Numbered from the stretch's first letter, positions 18,218 through 28,195 are shown. The stretch: 64,000 nucleotides of DNA from Haladaptatus salinisoli (GCF_020614375.1 NZ_CP085328.1:124001-188000); one strand, 5' to 3'. Notes: a model not told the origin generated them from the sequence alone. Translations and numbers: made by a program.

Positions 18218-18778
18218 TCAACCAAGGATGTACTCAAGGGAGGGATATTTTTCCAGGAGGGGTTGGCCGTCAATCTCGTACTGTTCCATGTAAGCATCAA
18301 GTCCGAGGATGCGGCCAGCACCGAATGCGGCGACCGAGAGAAACACCAGCATATACATGAAGTCAGAATTGATGAATCCGTGCGCCATGTCCCAGTTGCC
18401 GAAGTAGAACAACAGCATCATGAACGCACCGAAAAACGCAGCGAGGCGAGTCAGGAAGCCAACTATGAGGCCAAGGCCAATTGCCGCTTCACCCCACGGA
18501 ACGACAACGTTGAGAAAGTCCATGAACCACGGCGTCTGACTCATCCAAAGAAACACCCCTTCCAAGGGATTGCCGTTCGTTGCAGCGACGTTCGCAAGGT
18601 AGCTCTGTGCCTCGAAGCTACCTAGAAGTTTTTCGGCGCCAGAATAGAAGAATGCGAACCCGATGACGAGACGGAGTGCAAGGACGAACCAGGCACTCAG
18701 CGAGTGTGCACGGCCATCCACAGTAATGCCCCCAATTGTGGATCGGAATTCATTGTACTGGTGTTGTGTATCAGCCAT
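18218..18778 (-). CDS. DoxX-family membrane protein
   Basis: Start chosen at ATG 18778 (MADTQHQYN), with GGTGAT seven bases upstream; a GTG at 18790 is possible. 186 residues, four helices with the DoxX pattern: LALRLVIGFAFFYSGAEKLLGSF, then WFMDFLNVVVPWGEAAIGLGLIVGFLTRLAAFFGAFMMLLFYFG. DoxX proteins are linked to thiosulfate:quinone oxidoreductases and to thiol/redox stress complexes. No DoxD or sulfur enzyme is adjacent, but the sulfur island lies 13 kb downstream. Confidence 0.88.
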   Translation of the reverse strand: MADTQHQYNEFRSTIGGITVDGRAHSLSAWFVLALRLVIGFAFFYSGAEKLLGSFEAQSYLANVAATNGNPLEGVFLWMSQTPWFMDFLNVVVPWGEAAIGLGLIVGFLTRLAAFFGAFMMLLFYFGNWDMAHGFINSDFMYMLVFLSVAAFGAGRILGLDAYMEQYEIDGQPLLEKYPSLEYILG

Positions 18779-19023
18779 TGACATCACCACTTATTCAGGT
18801 TTGGTCGCATGGAACGTATAGGTGACGTCTGTATCGCCCTCATGGACGCGGTAATAAAACAGGTTAGTATAACAATAATATTACTTCTAGTGATATCGTC
18901 GATAGCGCAAACCTCCATCTTCCGGTGCAGGAAAGTTCCTCTCAAACGATATCAGCGGAACTTCGATTCACCCACTACACTTTATTGGTTTGCTACCGTT
19001 GTTGAAGAGGGGGAATCCTCGTC

Positions 19024-19377
19024 ATGGCCAGAACAGAAACTGATTCAGTACTTCGAACCGTGCTTATCGTCCTCGCATTCATACTTCTCTTTCCAATGCT
19101 AATGATGGTGTTCGCGGTTCCAATGATGGGGATGATGGGTTGGTGGGGTGGCGCCGGCGCACAGGTCGGAATCTCACCACTGTGGGGGGTCGGGATGATG
19201 CTCCTGTTTCTCCTCATCTTAGCAGGCCTGGGATACCTGTTGTTTAAATCAATCGCAGATGGATCGCTCAGTTCACAAGACCGAGCGCTTGAGGAACTCC
19301 GCGTTGCATATGCACGTGGTGAACTGACCGATGACGAATATGAGCAGCGTCGGGACGCACTTCGCCGGTCGGAGTGA
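19024..19377 (+). CDS. Membrane protein with C-terminal SHOCT domain
   Basis: 117 residues: two hydrophobic segments (VLIVLAFILLFPMLMMVFAV and GVGMMLLFLLILAGLGYLLF) separated by a Gly/Trp-rich loop, then a SHOCT motif (ALEELRVAYARGELTDDEYEQRRDAL). SHOCT domains mediate small oligomer contacts. Frequent in haloarchaea; function unknown. Confidence 0.82.
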   Translation: MARTETDSVLRTVLIVLAFILLFPMLMMVFAVPMMGMMGWWGGAGAQVGISPLWGVGMMLLFLLILAGLGYLLFKSIADGSLSSQDRALEELRVAYARGELTDDEYEQRRDALRRSE

Positions 19378-19671
19378 GGGGAAACAGAGGTGTCATCGCC
19401 GCACCCCAATACAGGATCACTACGGACTCGCAGAAATTCTAAGACCACCTCCTGATTTCAGTACGTTTTCCAGCTCTTGAGGTTGTGAATGGAAATTGTC
19501 GAGTCCTCTTTTCTTTGACGGAGAAGTGGGGTGTTCGCAGAGACGTGAACACATAGGGAATCCGCCGATGGAGAAGAAACACTCTCCATCAATCGAAGAA
19601 GAGCATGCTCTATGCAGTTATAACGGGCCACAAGAACAATCCGCTCCATGGTCGTGAGTAAGCATAGAGAC

Positions 19672-19956
19672 ATGGGAACTCCGGAAGAAGACTTCGAGAC
19701 AGCGACGAAAAAGTCAGTCAATAGAGAAACCCGAGAAGATGCAATTCACGAACTCGCACTCGCAAATGAATGTGATAAACTGGCGATTCTCGTCCAAATG
19801 AGTGGCTTGGACGCAAATTATCGCCGAGCGGCACTAAATGGACTCATGAAGGCACCATGTGATCCGATACTCCAAAGTCTCGCAGAAGATGGGAGCTTAG
19901 ACAATACATTACGTGAGGAGGCGCAGAACTACTTACAAAACCAAGAGAAATCGTAG
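19672..19956 (+). CDS. HEAT-like repeat protein, small
   Basis: Start set at ATG 19672 (MGTPEEDF), with GTGAG upstream; ATG 19648 is also open. 94 residues, all helical, two HEAT/PBS-like units (NRETREDAIHELALANECDKLAILVQ and DANYRRAALNGLMKA ... LREEAQNYL). Likely a protein-protein interaction module. No partner evident; the next gene is convergent. Confidence 0.6.
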   Translation: MGTPEEDFETATKKSVNRETREDAIHELALANECDKLAILVQMSGLDANYRRAALNGLMKAPCDPILQSLAEDGSLDNTLREEAQNYLQNQEKS

Positions 19957-19972
19957 GGGCCAACGTCGGCAG

Positions 19973-20284
19973 TTAACTGATTTCTTCGACGGTGGTTGTC
20001 TCCATTTGGCCGTCCTGTTTTTCGCGGGCGACGCGTAGTCGAATCCCTTCTTCGGTGTCCGTTGCTTCGACGATATCGACAACTTTCCGCGTCGCTTCAG
20101 GATCGAGCATCACGAGGCGGTCGTCCTCCGAGACAATACCGTACCCACTCTCGATACAGTGCCCCATCAAAGCGCACTCCCGCGTGTGAGTCCGTGCTTT
20201 CTCCAATAACTCGTCACGCGCGTTCTTTCTGATGCACCCTCCGTCCATAAGGTATCCTTCGGTCGTTTCAGTTTGCTCTCTCAT
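19973..20284 (-). CDS. Conserved-looking protein with possible metal-binding cysteines
   Basis: 103 residues, acidic C-terminus (DTEEGIRLRVAREKQDGQ). Contains GGCIRKNARDELLEKARTHT followed by RECALMGHCIESG, giving three Cys and a His in the first half that could form a metal or FeS site. I do not recognise the family. It is convergent with the HEAT-like gene; the next gene (cupredoxin, 20528) is on the same strand upstream. Confidence 0.65.
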   Translation of the reverse strand: MREQTETTEGYLMDGGCIRKNARDELLEKARTHTRECALMGHCIESGYGIVSEDDRLVMLDPEATRKVVDIVEATDTEEGIRLRVAREKQDGQMETTTVEEIS

Positions 20285-20527
20285 TGTGACTCATGCTACG
20301 AGAGCGAATCATTTGTGGGTTTTCCCGCTTCTCGTGAACCGATTCGGAATTGGCCAACCACCATCGTCATTCTCAAAAGAAGTGCAATTCTAGGTTTCGC
20401 ATTGGTTCAGTGGATCTATCACCAGTCGCAGCGATGGCGACTATCGAGGGGCAAATAACGTATTGTTAAGTAGTTCTTCTCGATGGAATAGTCAAAATGG
20501 TAATTTACACAAGAATATGAAAAAGAA

Positions 20528-20836
20528 TCACTCACACGGAAGAGACGCATCAAGTGAAACATCACCGACGAGGATTGCTCCGCACATCTCTTCACCGTGA
20601 AGCGAGCAGAAGTACTCATAGATTCCCGCATCGTCGAATGTGTAGACGACACTGTCGTCCGGCCGAAGAGTCTGTGTTGAAAAGCTCCATTTCTCAGCCG
20701 TATCGTGAAACTGTACACTCGTCACGTCATGGTCAACTGAACTCGTGTTTTTCCAGACAACTGTCGTTCCGGGGGTGACAGCGTTCTTTACTGGATCGAA
20801 CGTTTGCTGGTGCATTTCAACTGTGGCACGGGTCAT
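20528..20836 (-). CDS. Cytosolic cupredoxin (halocyanin-like domain)
   Basis: Start uncertain; ATG 20836 (MTRATVEMHQQ) gives 102 residues, the size of a single plastocyanin-like domain, while ATG 20869 adds 11 residues. All four type-1 copper ligands are visible: His in NTSSVDHDVTS, then Cys, His and Met in YFCSLHGEEMCG. No signal or Tat peptide, which is unusual for a haloarchaeal blue-copper protein and suggests a cytosolic role or a missing upstream start. Divergent from the FAD-Rieske oxidoreductase at 20922; they could exchange electrons. Confidence 0.8.
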   Translation of the reverse strand: MTRATVEMHQQTFDPVKNAVTPGTTVVWKNTSSVDHDVTSVQFHDTAEKWSFSTQTLRPDDSVVYTFDDAGIYEYFCSLHGEEMCGAILVGDVSLDASLPCE

Positions 20837-20921
20837 ACTTGAGAAAAGTGGGCCAGGTTTATTGACCATGCGCCTGTGGTCTATGCTACCAACCGTACTC
20901 GGTTGGGCGGGGGAAGTGCTA

Positions 20922-22469
20922 ATGAATTCAAACACCAACGGCGGAGATCAATCACTCCACGGAGAGACAGCGTCTATCTGGATGGAGACGACGCCAGAAA
21001 CGTCCTACGAGGCACTTGAGGATGGCATCACAGTCGACGTTGCTGTAGTCGGTGGCGGTATCGCCGGTATCACGGCAGCGGCGAAGCTCAAAACGGCTGG
21101 TCAGTCCGTTGCGGTCATTGAGCGTGATCGTCTCCTTACTGGCGTAACTGGCTATACGACAGCGAAGCTTACGTCCCTCCACGGTCTCATCTACGGTCAT
21201 CTCATCGAGTACTTTGGTGAGGAACAAGCACGACAGTACGCCGAGGCCAACGAAGCTGCGATTGACGATATCGAATCGACTGTTGAGGATTGGAATATCG
21301 ATTGTAACTTCGAGCGAGTACCTGCGTACACTTACACTGAGTCCTCCGACAAGCGCCAACAGATCGAGGACGAGGTAGATGCTGCGAAACGCCTCGGCCT
21401 CCCAGCGTCAGTGATAGAGTCTACTGACCTACCATTTGACGTGGCGGCGGTCAAGTTCGATGATCAGGCACACTTTCATCCGCGGAAGTATCTCCTCGCA
21501 CTCGCTCAAGAGATTGCCGACGATGGCAGCTACGTCTTCGAGAATACGACCGCCACGAACGTTGAAGATGGACAGCCCTGCACGGTCTCAACCGAGCACG
21601 GAAAAGTGACCGCCGACCACGTCGTCGTCGCTACCCACTTCCCAGTATTCGACAAAGCGCGCTATTACGAACGCCTCTCTCCAAAGCGGTCGTACGTACT
21701 CGCAGTGCGCTTGGCCGACGAGGTTCCGGAGGGGATGTACTACGAGCCCGAGGAGCCGTATTTCTCGGTTCGCCCGCATCCAGCGGGTGAGGAGTCAATG
21801 GCGCTCGTCGGCGGCCAGAGTCATCGAACGGGGCACGGCGGGAGCACCGTCGATCGGTATCGGAACCTTGAACAAGAAGCACATGACCGCCTCAACATTG
21901 AATCAATCGAGTATCGCTGGTCAACCCAGGACTTCGTCTCAGTCGACCGAGTCCCGTTCATCGGCCGTCTCGGGCCACAAAGTCAGAACGTCTACACCGC
22001 AACGGGGTTCGGCGGGTGGGGGATGACGAATGGCACCGTCGCTGGGATCGTGCTCTCGGACATGATACTTGATCGGGAGAATCCGTGGCAGGAGGTCTAC
22101 CAGCCGATGCGGTTCAACGAAAAGGCGTCAAGCGATAGCTTCCGCCACCATAACGAGCATGACGTCAAACACTATCTAGAGGACTACTCGAGAAAGCCCC
22201 AAACAGAAACGGTCGAATCAGTCGCCCCGGATGAAGCCATGATACTTGAGCAGGACTCAGAACCGACAGCCGTCTATCGCGATGAAGACAAGAACCTCCA
22301 CGCCGTTTCTGCGGTTTGCACACACATGGGCTGCCTCGTGAGTTGGAACGACGGCGAACAGTCGTGGGACTGTCCGTGCCATGGCTCCCGATTCGACTAC
22401 AATGGCGAAGTACTCGATGGCCCAGCAAACAGCGCACTTTCACAGCTAGACTTGGAAGATGAGTCATAA
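20922..22469 (+). CDS. FAD-dependent oxidoreductase fused to Rieske iron-sulfur domain
   Basis: Start at ATG 20922, preceded by GGGGGAAG; the frame extends to 20745 but runs through the divergent gene's 5' region. 515 residues: dinucleotide fold (VAVVGGGIAGITAAAKL near 40-56), a DAO-type FAD domain (TGFGGWGMTNG), and a C-terminal Rieske [2Fe-2S] domain (CTHMGC ... WDCPCHGSRF). This fusion occurs in many archaea and bacteria as a putative amine or other oxidase; the substrate is unknown. Paired divergently with a cupredoxin. Confidence 0.9.
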   Translation: MNSNTNGGDQSLHGETASIWMETTPETSYEALEDGITVDVAVVGGGIAGITAAAKLKTAGQSVAVIERDRLLTGVTGYTTAKLTSLHGLIYGHLIEYFGEEQARQYAEANEAAIDDIESTVEDWNIDCNFERVPAYTYTESSDKRQQIEDEVDAAKRLGLPASVIESTDLPFDVAAVKFDDQAHFHPRKYLLALAQEIADDGSYVFENTTATNVEDGQPCTVSTEHGKVTADHVVVATHFPVFDKARYYERLSPKRSYVLAVRLADEVPEGMYYEPEEPYFSVRPHPAGEESMALVGGQSHRTGHGGSTVDRYRNLEQEAHDRLNIESIEYRWSTQDFVSVDRVPFIGRLGPQSQNVYTATGFGGWGMTNGTVAGIVLSDMILDRENPWQEVYQPMRFNEKASSDSFRHHNEHDVKHYLEDYSRKPQTETVESVAPDEAMILEQDSEPTAVYRDEDKNLHAVSAVCTHMGCLVSWNDGEQSWDCPCHGSRFDYNGEVLDGPANSALSQLDLEDES

Positions 22470-22531
22470 TCGTCTGTAGCTATCCTCATAAACCGCCAGA
22501 TACGTTCGGCCTCGTCTCAATACCTCATCTA

Positions 22532-23410
22532 ATGAAATCAGGATCGATTTCGGTACCCGACCTTGCTGGCGGGTTCGACCTGCAATCAACGCTAGAGAGT
22601 GCACAAACGTTCCTCTGGCAGCGAGCGGACGATGGAATATACGAATCGACGAATGCCTACGGCGGTGACGCATGGTACTATACAGTTGCTGGGGATGATG
22701 TCGTGTACGTACGACAACGAAATGGTGTCCTTGAATGGCAAGCAACAATCGACGCTGAGCAACTCCTTTACCGACGGCTCCGACTCGACGATGATCTCGA
22801 TGCTATCTTTGATGCCCTCGCCGATGACTCGATGCTTGAGCAAGCCTATCAGGAGTACTCTGGACTACGGATCGTCCACGACCCCTTCTTTCCGTGCGTG
22901 ATTTCGTTTATCTGCTCTGCACGGATGCGCGTCAAGCGGATTCACGCCATCCAGATCGAACTAGCAAGAACATTCGGCGATCCTCTGCGTATCGAAGAAA
23001 CTACTTACTACTCGTTCCCCCGACCGGAGCAGCTCGCAGCAGCGTCCGAGTCCAATCTTCGAAACTTGGGACTTGGTTTTCGAGCGCCGTACATCCAAGA
23101 GACTGCAGAGATGATCGCGACCGGTGAGTTGCCTGTCGATGATATCCGGGAGAAATCATACGAGGATGCTCACGAAGCAGTACAAGTGCTTCCCGGCGTT
23201 GGCCCGAAAATCGCTGACTGTGTGGCATTGTTCGCCCTTGGACACTTACGGGCAGTACCAATTGATACGTGGACTCGACAACTTATCAAACTGTACTACC
23301 CAATGTGTGATCAGGGATCCTACGAAGCGACTGCCGACGCGTTCCGTTCAATGTTTGGCAAGTACGCTAGCTATGCACAGACTTACCTCTACCACAATGT
23401 CCGTTCATGA
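22532..23410 (+). CDS. 8-oxoguanine/N-glycosylase (HhH-GPD, OGG1-like)
   Basis: 292 residues, two-domain OGG1 layout: N-terminal DLAGGFDLQSTLESAQTFLW, then the HhH-GPD domain with LPGVGPKIADCVALFALG and AVPIDTW. The Lys of GPKIADC and the Asp of PID are the expected catalytic pair for base excision with strand nicking. It would remove oxidised guanine from DNA. Located 62 bases after the FAD-Rieske gene on the same strand, so co-transcription is possible; oxidative repair fits the redox/metal context. Confidence 0.9.
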   Translation: MKSGSISVPDLAGGFDLQSTLESAQTFLWQRADDGIYESTNAYGGDAWYYTVAGDDVVYVRQRNGVLEWQATIDAEQLLYRRLRLDDDLDAIFDALADDSMLEQAYQEYSGLRIVHDPFFPCVISFICSARMRVKRIHAIQIELARTFGDPLRIEETTYYSFPRPEQLAAASESNLRNLGLGFRAPYIQETAEMIATGELPVDDIREKSYEDAHEAVQVLPGVGPKIADCVALFALGHLRAVPIDTWTRQLIKLYYPMCDQGSYEATADAFRSMFGKYASYAQTYLYHNVRS

Positions 23411-24099
23411 CCACGTTAGATGTGATCCTGACTACTCGGTACACTTCTCGTAGATGATCTAAAGTATTCTCACCCCGCATTGAATGGAGTCAACTCAGTT
23501 ATCAGTAGTATAATTTCACCGATTAATCCGTTTCTTCCACTGGATGGAATAGACTGGGACTTAAGAACACGTTCTAAATAAACAAAATCATTGATATCTA
23601 ATTGGGATATTATCATCGATTTCACTTCAGTTGTCGAATTTCCAATTGGTGGCAGTAACCATTAAGAGATATACTAAAATACACCACATTGGCGGGAAGG
23701 TTGTCAGAAGGGGAACTCGGTTGTTGCACCCACCCCCTTCATCCTGTCATGGTTTTGGATATTCATGGAAACAGTACAAGGGCTAAGGTCTACTATTAAT
23801 TCATTTCATGTTACATGGGAAAATTCAAATAGGCCGATTACCTACGTTTTGAAGGTGGGTGGTTGCCTGTCTGGCGCTAAAACCACCCATCTTCGATGTT
23901 TACCGCCATTCAGTTCTCGCGTATCTGGTTTTAGATCGTCTTCCATTCGACGGTTTTGGTTGCTCTATTAGATCGATATGTGAAGGGTGTTCTCTACTCT
24001 AAATGCATAGAATAAACGTTCCATGTGCTTTCAAGGGCTGAAACACGGGCCACTACGTTTTTCTCATTGACTGCCGTTTCAAGGTCGAGGACGATAGCT
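23411..24099. other. Long AT-rich intergenic region
   Basis: No convincing gene on either strand. A strong hairpin lies at 23857-23888. Composition is clearly more AT-rich than the flanking genes. Confidence 0.4.
23857..23888. repeat. Hairpin, 8-bp stem
   Basis: GGGTGGTT (23857-23864) and AACCACCC (23881-23888) pair perfectly around a 16-base loop. It is too far (450 bases) from the OGG gene to be its terminator; it could be a mobile-element remnant or RNA structure. Confidence 0.45.
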
Positions 24100-24747
24100 A
24101 TGAGCAACGACCGTACGCTCGGCCGACGGCACTTTCTTTCACTCAATGGGAGTGTCCTGTTCGCGTTCACTGCCAGCTATGCCAGTGCACAGACCAATGA
24201 GAAACCGGAGAACACTACAAGCGCGTCGACGATAACCACGGCGAATCATCACGGCGAACAGAGCGGCCATGGGTCGGAGACCGACGGTCACGGGCATAAC
24301 GGTGCGCTTGATGGCCCAAGTAACCACGCCGATGTCAAGATGACAACCATGAATAATGGCTCGCATTTTGAACCCCACATCGTATGGGTAAACAAAGGCG
24401 GCACAGTAACTTGGCACCTCGAAAGTGGTTCACATTCAACGACGGCGTATCACTCCTCAAATAATAAACCTCAACGCATGCCTGACGGTGCAGCCGGTTG
24501 GGACAGCGGGATATTGAGTAAAAGTGGTGAAACATTCAAACAGACATTTAAGACAGCAGGGATCTATGATTATTTCTGTATTCCTCATGAGACCACTGGA
24601 ATGCTCGGCAGTGTAATTGTCGGAAATCCACCAACGAATAGACAAGCCGGACTGAAGCCACCACAAAAGAACTTACCGTCAAAGGCACAACTGAAAATCA
24701 AAAGCCTAAACGAAAAAGCGTCAAAAGCGCTTGGAGATGGACACTAG
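24100..24747 (+). CDS. Tat-exported cupredoxin (halocyanin-like)
   Basis: Start at ATG 24100, which places the twin-arginine signal (GRRHFLSLNGSVLFAF) at the N-terminus. 215 residues: signal, a His-rich linker (NHHGEQSGHGSETDGHGHNG), a blue-copper domain with His in ESGSHSTTAY and Cys-His-Met in FCIPHETTGM, and a basic tail (LKIKSLNEKASKAL). It would be secreted or membrane-tethered and carry electrons or copper. The His-rich linker may bind extra metal. Stands alone. Confidence 0.88.
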   Translation: MSNDRTLGRRHFLSLNGSVLFAFTASYASAQTNEKPENTTSASTITTANHHGEQSGHGSETDGHGHNGALDGPSNHADVKMTTMNNGSHFEPHIVWVNKGGTVTWHLESGSHSTTAYHSSNNKPQRMPDGAAGWDSGILSKSGETFKQTFKTAGIYDYFCIPHETTGMLGSVIVGNPPTNRQAGLKPPQKNLPSKAQLKIKSLNEKASKALGDGH

Positions 24748-24931
24748 ACAATGGATCTAATCCTTTACTAAAGTTGCTACTGATAGCGATGTGCCTTTGT
24801 AAAACCTTTGAACAATCGGATGAAACTCACAGCTTAATTGATGTAGTAATGGAGAATGAAAATAGTACTGCTCAGTAAGCCAAAGAATTTACTGAATTGC
24901 TCGATCACCACCTATACCAGGTAGAGATTGC

Positions 24932-25933
24932 ATGAACCTCGTGTATTTCATTCTTGGTATCATCCTCCTCACGACTGTCGTAGTGGATTTACTATGGACG
25001 ACAGTCTGGATCGAAGGTGGTGCCGGACCACTCACTTCTCGATTGATGGCATGGTCTTGGCGATTGGTGCGACGAATCGGCGATCGGAACTCGTGGATAC
25101 TGAGTCTTACCGGGCCATTCATTTTCATTGTTGGCCTTACAACGTGGATACTACTACTTTGGGGTGGCTGGACGTTAATTTTCGCCAGTGCCGAGGGCGC
25201 TCTCATTGACTCGCTTAATCGAGGCTCTATCTCATGGTTCGACCGAATCTATTTTACTGGCTATACTTTCTTCACCTTGGGAATCGGCGATTTCGTTCCT
25301 CAGGACGGTGTCTGGCAGCTTGCCACGACACTTGCTGCCGGGAGTGGGCTCCTCTTATTGACACTGAGTGTTACGTACATTCTCTCGGTGCTCGATGCTG
25401 TTACCCAGAAACGTGCCTTCGCGAGTAATGTAACCGGACTTGGTATGCAGAGTGAAGATATTATCCGAAGGAGTTGGAATGGCGAAGAATTTCACGGACT
25501 TGAGTTGACCTTGAATACCCTTACGTCACAGCTCAACACTCTGACGTCGAATCACAAAGCGTATCCAATTCTCCACTATTTCTATAGCAAACAACCCGAA
25601 CAAGCGTCAGTGATCGGGATCACGGTTCTCGACGGAGCCTTGACGCTACTGCGATTTGGTGTCCCTGAACAAAATCAGCCCAGTAATGTCATTCTCACAA
25701 ATGCACGCGCAAGTGTCCAGAGCTACCTCAATACACTTCATAGTGCGTTTATCGAGCCTGCAGAACAGTCTCCACCGTCACCAGACCTTGATGCAATCCG
25801 TGAAGTTGGTGTGCCAACTCTACCCGATAAAGAGTTCGCTACATCGCTTAAGGGATTGGACGAGCGACGGCGGACGCTTCTTGGCCTCGTTGAGTCTGAT
25901 GCACGAGAGTGGCCGTCCTCAGACGAGCCATGA
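24932..25933 (+). CDS. Potassium-channel-like membrane protein
   Basis: 333 residues. Two N-terminal helices, a pore region ending in the selectivity-filter-like FFTLGIGDFVPQDG, a following helix (ATTLAAGSGLLLLTLSVTYIL), and a 180-residue soluble C-terminus. TLGIGD instead of TVGYGD suggests a K+ or related ion channel of the two-TM type. Haloarchaea depend on K+ for osmotic balance. No RCK domain motif was recognised in the C-terminus. Convergent with the NicO gene. Confidence 0.82.
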   Translation: MNLVYFILGIILLTTVVVDLLWTTVWIEGGAGPLTSRLMAWSWRLVRRIGDRNSWILSLTGPFIFIVGLTTWILLLWGGWTLIFASAEGALIDSLNRGSISWFDRIYFTGYTFFTLGIGDFVPQDGVWQLATTLAAGSGLLLLTLSVTYILSVLDAVTQKRAFASNVTGLGMQSEDIIRRSWNGEEFHGLELTLNTLTSQLNTLTSNHKAYPILHYFYSKQPEQASVIGITVLDGALTLLRFGVPEQNQPSNVILTNARASVQSYLNTLHSAFIEPAEQSPPSPDLDAIREVGVPTLPDKEFATSLKGLDERRRTLLGLVESDAREWPSSDEP

Positions 25934-25979
25934 TGAAGGAGACTTTTGTTTTATAGAGAATTGGCAAATAGGATTGCGA

Positions 25980-26792
25980 TCAAAAAATCCCGAGAAAGAA
26001 TCCAATGCCCATTGCGATAAGGATTGCAGCCGTGAATGTTGGCAGATAGTCAGTGTAATTCTTGAGCCGATCTTCGTAGCGATCATACCCAGTGACGAGC
26101 AGGAGTGTTACTCCGACGAGGGAGACGAGGACAGCAACTGAGTAGAGGAGCATCAACTCAAGGCAGTAGGTGGATCCCGTACAAATCGCAATGATGTCAA
26201 ACTCTTCGTTGTGGGTGAACCCAAGTACGAATGCAAGGGCCACCATCCCGTAGAGCCCTCGGTCGGGTTCCTCATGGGTATGGTCGTGCGAATGATCGTG
26301 GGTAGAACGTCCCACGAACGGGAGCATCTGTCGCAGCCGAGTGACCCAACTCGCACGTTCCTCATGGTGATGAGCGTGTGTATGGTCATGGTCATGACTG
26401 TGCCCGTGGTCGTGATCATGTGAATGATCGTGATCAGAGTCGTGGTGATGCTCACTGTCATGAGTATCGTGATTGGGCGTGGTATGCTTATGGCCATTGA
26501 AATACTGCCAAATCCCGAGGGCGATGAGTAACGCACCTGCGACGTAGTTCATCCACCCAAGTTGAGTGAACCCGAAGTACGAAAGCGCCCAGAAGTAGAC
26601 CACTACCATCGCGATGCTACTGATAAGGTGGCCAATCCCGAGGATAAGACTCGATGCAGCCCCGTAGAACCACTTGTTCGGCTTATCGAGGGCGTAACTC
26701 GCAGCGATTGCCCAGCCGTGGCCGGGTGCAAGTCCGTGGGTCAGACCGAGTGCACTTGCACCAAGAGCGAGCCCTACCAATCCATCTGCCAT
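25980..26792 (-). CDS. NicO/RcnA-type nickel/cobalt transporter with His-rich loop
   Basis: 270 residues, six or so helices. ALGLTHGLAPGHGWAIAA at the N-terminus is the HX4DH-like metal-selective helix variant of this family; GFTHNEEFDIIAICTG recurs in the second half. Between them a cytosolic loop has repeated His/Asp (SDHDHSHDHDHGHSHDHDHT). RcnA-like members export Ni/Co; others import. The direction is not decidable from sequence. Part of the metal transporter block. Confidence 0.87.
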   Translation of the reverse strand: MADGLVGLALGASALGLTHGLAPGHGWAIAASYALDKPNKWFYGAASSLILGIGHLISSIAMVVVYFWALSYFGFTQLGWMNYVAGALLIALGIWQYFNGHKHTTPNHDTHDSEHHHDSDHDHSHDHDHGHSHDHDHTHAHHHEERASWVTRLRQMLPFVGRSTHDHSHDHTHEEPDRGLYGMVALAFVLGFTHNEEFDIIAICTGSTYCLELMLLYSVAVLVSLVGVTLLLVTGYDRYEDRLKNYTDYLPTFTAAILIAMGIGFFLGIF

Positions 26793-27064
26793 ATAGATAC
26801 TACGGGAAGAGGGAACTCATATGGATTGTTATGACCGATCCACAGATCCCGTAATACAGAATCTCCCTTACTCGGTGTCTAACCTAATCGCGATATAAAC
26901 GAATCCGACCGATCCACAGAGGCTATAGAGCCATTCCCTGCAACGATAAGACGGGGACGTGCAATGACTGTCATCCCTTCGCTGGCATTGCAACGACCTC
27001 CAACAGAAGATAAAACGACCACTCTCACTGCACCAGCTCATGTAGGTAAGGGAGCGTCGTCAGA
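26793..27064. other. Intergenic region
   Basis: Promoter region of the NicO-type gene. No other feature seen. Confidence 0.3.
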
Positions 27065-28195
27065 TCATCCAGCGATCGCCACGCCAATAAGACTTCCAAT
27101 CCCGTATGTCAAGCCGGCAGCAGCAAGTCCGATAATCACCTGTCGGAAGCCAGAATGCAGCAGGCTCCGGCCAGTGAGGAGCGTGATTCCGGCTCCAATG
27201 AGGAAGAGTGCAGCTGCACTCAGGATGAGACTCCCACCGACTGCTGGAATGCCCGTGAAGAAAAAGAACGGGAGGACGGGAACGATCGCTCCAAATGCAA
27301 ATAAAACGAATGAGGTACCTGCAGCTTCCCATGCTGACCCTCCAAGTTCTTCAGGATTAATGCCGAGTTCTTCACGCGCGAGGGTATCAAGTGCCTCCTC
27401 CTGATTGGCGACGAGTTGTGCTGCTAGTTGTTCAGCTTGCTCTTGCGGGAGACCTTTCGCCTGATAAATGAGCGCAAGTTCCCGTTCTTCCTCATCTGGC
27501 ACTGTTGCCAACTCCTCGGCTTCGATCGCTAATTGACGCTGGTATAATTCTCGCGAACTCTGGACAGAGAGCCATTCGCCCATCGCCATCGAGCCCGCGC
27601 CAGCAAGGAGCCCCGCTAGCCCAGTAATGAGAATCGAGGATGCGGAGAGGGCAGCGCCAGCAACACCCATGACCAGACTGAGGTTCGAGACGAGGCCGTC
27701 GTTTGCGCCGAGGACTGCCGCACGCAAAGCATTACCACTTGCAGACCGGTGGCGGCCCTCCAGCTGCGCCAGTGTTCCACCTTCAAGTCCTCCACCAGTG
27801 GTTGTCTCAATCTCGTCAAGAAGTCGGGCATGCGATTGCTCATGCTGAGGAAGGGCTGTATCTTTGGCTTCTGGTTGTTCCGCATAGCCGTGACTATCGG
27901 TTCGTTCACCAGCAGTGACGATGGGGAGGACGACTGCTGGCCCAAATCGTTGTGCAAGCCAACTTAATGTTCGTGCCCGCCAACTCGGACGTCGATCGCC
28001 TGGTTGGACACCTGCTTCTTGCAGTTGTGTCTCCCAGAAGTGTGCATGCTCCTCTTCAGTGGTTGCTAAGCGACGATACACCTCCGCGAGTTCGGGTCGT
28101 GATTCAGCCTCCGCAATGGCTCGATAGATGGTACTGCTGTCGATCTCAGCTTGACGATTCGCTTGATAGCGATCTACTGAGTTGTCGGACGCCAT
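27065..28195 (-). CDS. Ferritin-like domain fused to VIT1/CCC1 Fe/Mn transporter
   Basis: Start set at ATG 28195 (MASDNSVDRY). 376 residues: N-terminal rubrerythrin-like helical domain (about 8-135) with the E/H cluster of RRLATTEEEHAHFWE and ALPQHEQSHARLLDEI, then the VIT1 membrane domain (AVLGANDGLVSNLSLVMGVAGA, GAGSMAMGEWLSVQSSRELY, and the EE-rich loop). This 'membrane-bound ferritin' design exports or stores Fe2+/Mn2+ and protects against oxidative stress. Upstream on the same strand lies a broken gene. Confidence 0.92.
   Translation of the reverse strand: MASDNSVDRYQANRQAEIDSSTIYRAIAEAESRPELAEVYRRLATTEEEHAHFWETQLQEAGVQPGDRRPSWRARTLSWLAQRFGPAVVLPIVTAGERTDSHGYAEQPEAKDTALPQHEQSHARLLDEIETTTGGGLEGGTLAQLEGRHRSASGNALRAAVLGANDGLVSNLSLVMGVAGAALSASSILITGLAGLLAGAGSMAMGEWLSVQSSRELYQRQLAIEAEELATVPDEEERELALIYQAKGLPQEQAEQLAAQLVANQEEALDTLAREELGINPEELGGSAWEAAGTSFVLFAFGAIVPVLPFFFFTGIPAVGGSLILSAAALFLIGAGITLLTGRSLLHSGFRQVIIGLAAAGLTYGIGSLIGVAIAG

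Noticed and set aside
23411..24099. Hidden insertion sequence in the long AT-rich gap
   Set aside because: No transposase-like frame, no terminal inverted repeats or target duplication could be found by eye.
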